From NCBI GenBank assembly GCA_033720735.1, contig JAWWBX010000309.1, positions 1 to 5,342 on the forward strand: a stretch of 5,342 bases of DNA, in the 5' to 3' direction. Positions 5,204 through 5,342 of the stretch are shown piece after piece (positions within the stretch are counted from its first letter, which is position 1; every line of letters begins with the position of its first letter). The DNA is from B8-G4 sp033720735. Its GTDB lineage: Bacteria; Bacteroidota; Bacteroidia; Chitinophagales; Saprospiraceae. The translations under genes were made by a program, and so were the position numbers. The notes beneath the pieces are model-generated. The model did no database searches. It was given only the letters and a program-made list of their open reading frames with translations, and had not been told where the DNA came from.

Positions 5204-5342
5204 TTATTGATTGCCGATCAGGCAATGTCCCCCGCTTTGCACCATGAGTTGTGCCAGTGGATGGATCTCCAATGATCCGCAACGGGCTGTATCTCCGGCT
5301 GCCACCTGGGGCTGACTCGTTACCAACGGGATGAGCACCGCA
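5204..5342 (-). CDS. Possible C-terminal end of an unidentified protein, partial
   Basis: A minus-strand reading frame enters from the right edge and runs 45 codons to a TAA at 5204-5206. It starts AVLIPLVTSQPQVAAG and ends GGHCLIGNQ. I do not recognise the family. In its favour: it is open across the whole remaining sequence, the composition is protein-like with roughly 60% G/C at third positions, it is convergent with the channel gene with a 38-bp gap, and a terminator-like hairpin follows on the same strand. Against it: 45 codons is short, and another minus-strand frame is also open here. Two cysteines (residues 21 and 40 of the visible part) are the only notable residues. Confidence 0.4.
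   Translation of the reverse strand, partial: AVLIPLVTSQPQVAAGDTARCGSLEIHPLAQLMVQSGGHCLIGNQ

Noticed and set aside
5210..5226. ATTGCC-GATCA-GGCAAT inverted repeat as a terminator for the channel gene
   Set aside because: The stem is only 6 bp and no T-run follows on the plus strand; it also lies within the putative minus-strand coding end.

Overview
The window reads as ordinary chromosomal DNA from a fairly GC-rich member of the Bacteroidota or a close relative such as the Rhodothermia/Balneolia. Three things point there. A DUF2911 protein, a family very common in that phylum, is present. The genes lack convincing Shine-Dalgarno sites. One promoter (3862-3893, minus strand) matches the Bacteroidota primary-sigma consensus TTTG-N20-TAnnTTTG exactly. 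The phylum is inferred from these signs, not proven.

Layout. From the left edge to 3840 everything recognisable lies on the minus strand. 1-1017 is a MATCAP/DUF1704 (QEGLA-motif) zinc metallopeptidase-like protein, cut by the left edge. 1018-1050 is a perfect 14-bp inverted repeat touching its start codon, and 1055-1112 is a strong intrinsic terminator for the gene behind it. 1155-1799 is a secreted lipoprotein of unknown function. 1985-2839 is an exported DUF2911 protein with a TPR-like C-terminal part. 2999-3499 and 3499-3840 are a translationally coupled pair, an SRPBCC/AHSA1-type protein and an ArsR-family repressor. The pair is read from a promoter carrying two copies of a 16-bp palindrome, which looks like a self-regulated operator.

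The 233-bp region 3841-4073 separates this operon from the only plus-strand gene, a two-transmembrane RCK potassium channel (4074-5165). Beyond it, 5204-5342 may hold the last 45 codons of a minus-strand gene running in from the right. A terminator-like hairpin at 5153-5178 on the same strand supports this.

How the genes relate. Only arsR and the SRPBCC gene are clearly one functional unit. The others look like separately transcribed single genes of envelope, ion-transport or unknown roles. I found no insertion sequence, phage gene, CRISPR array, tRNA or rRNA, and no convincing new multigene system. The most informative signals are regulatory: the promoter with twin operators, the hairpin at the QEGLA gene start, and the strand-specific terminator.
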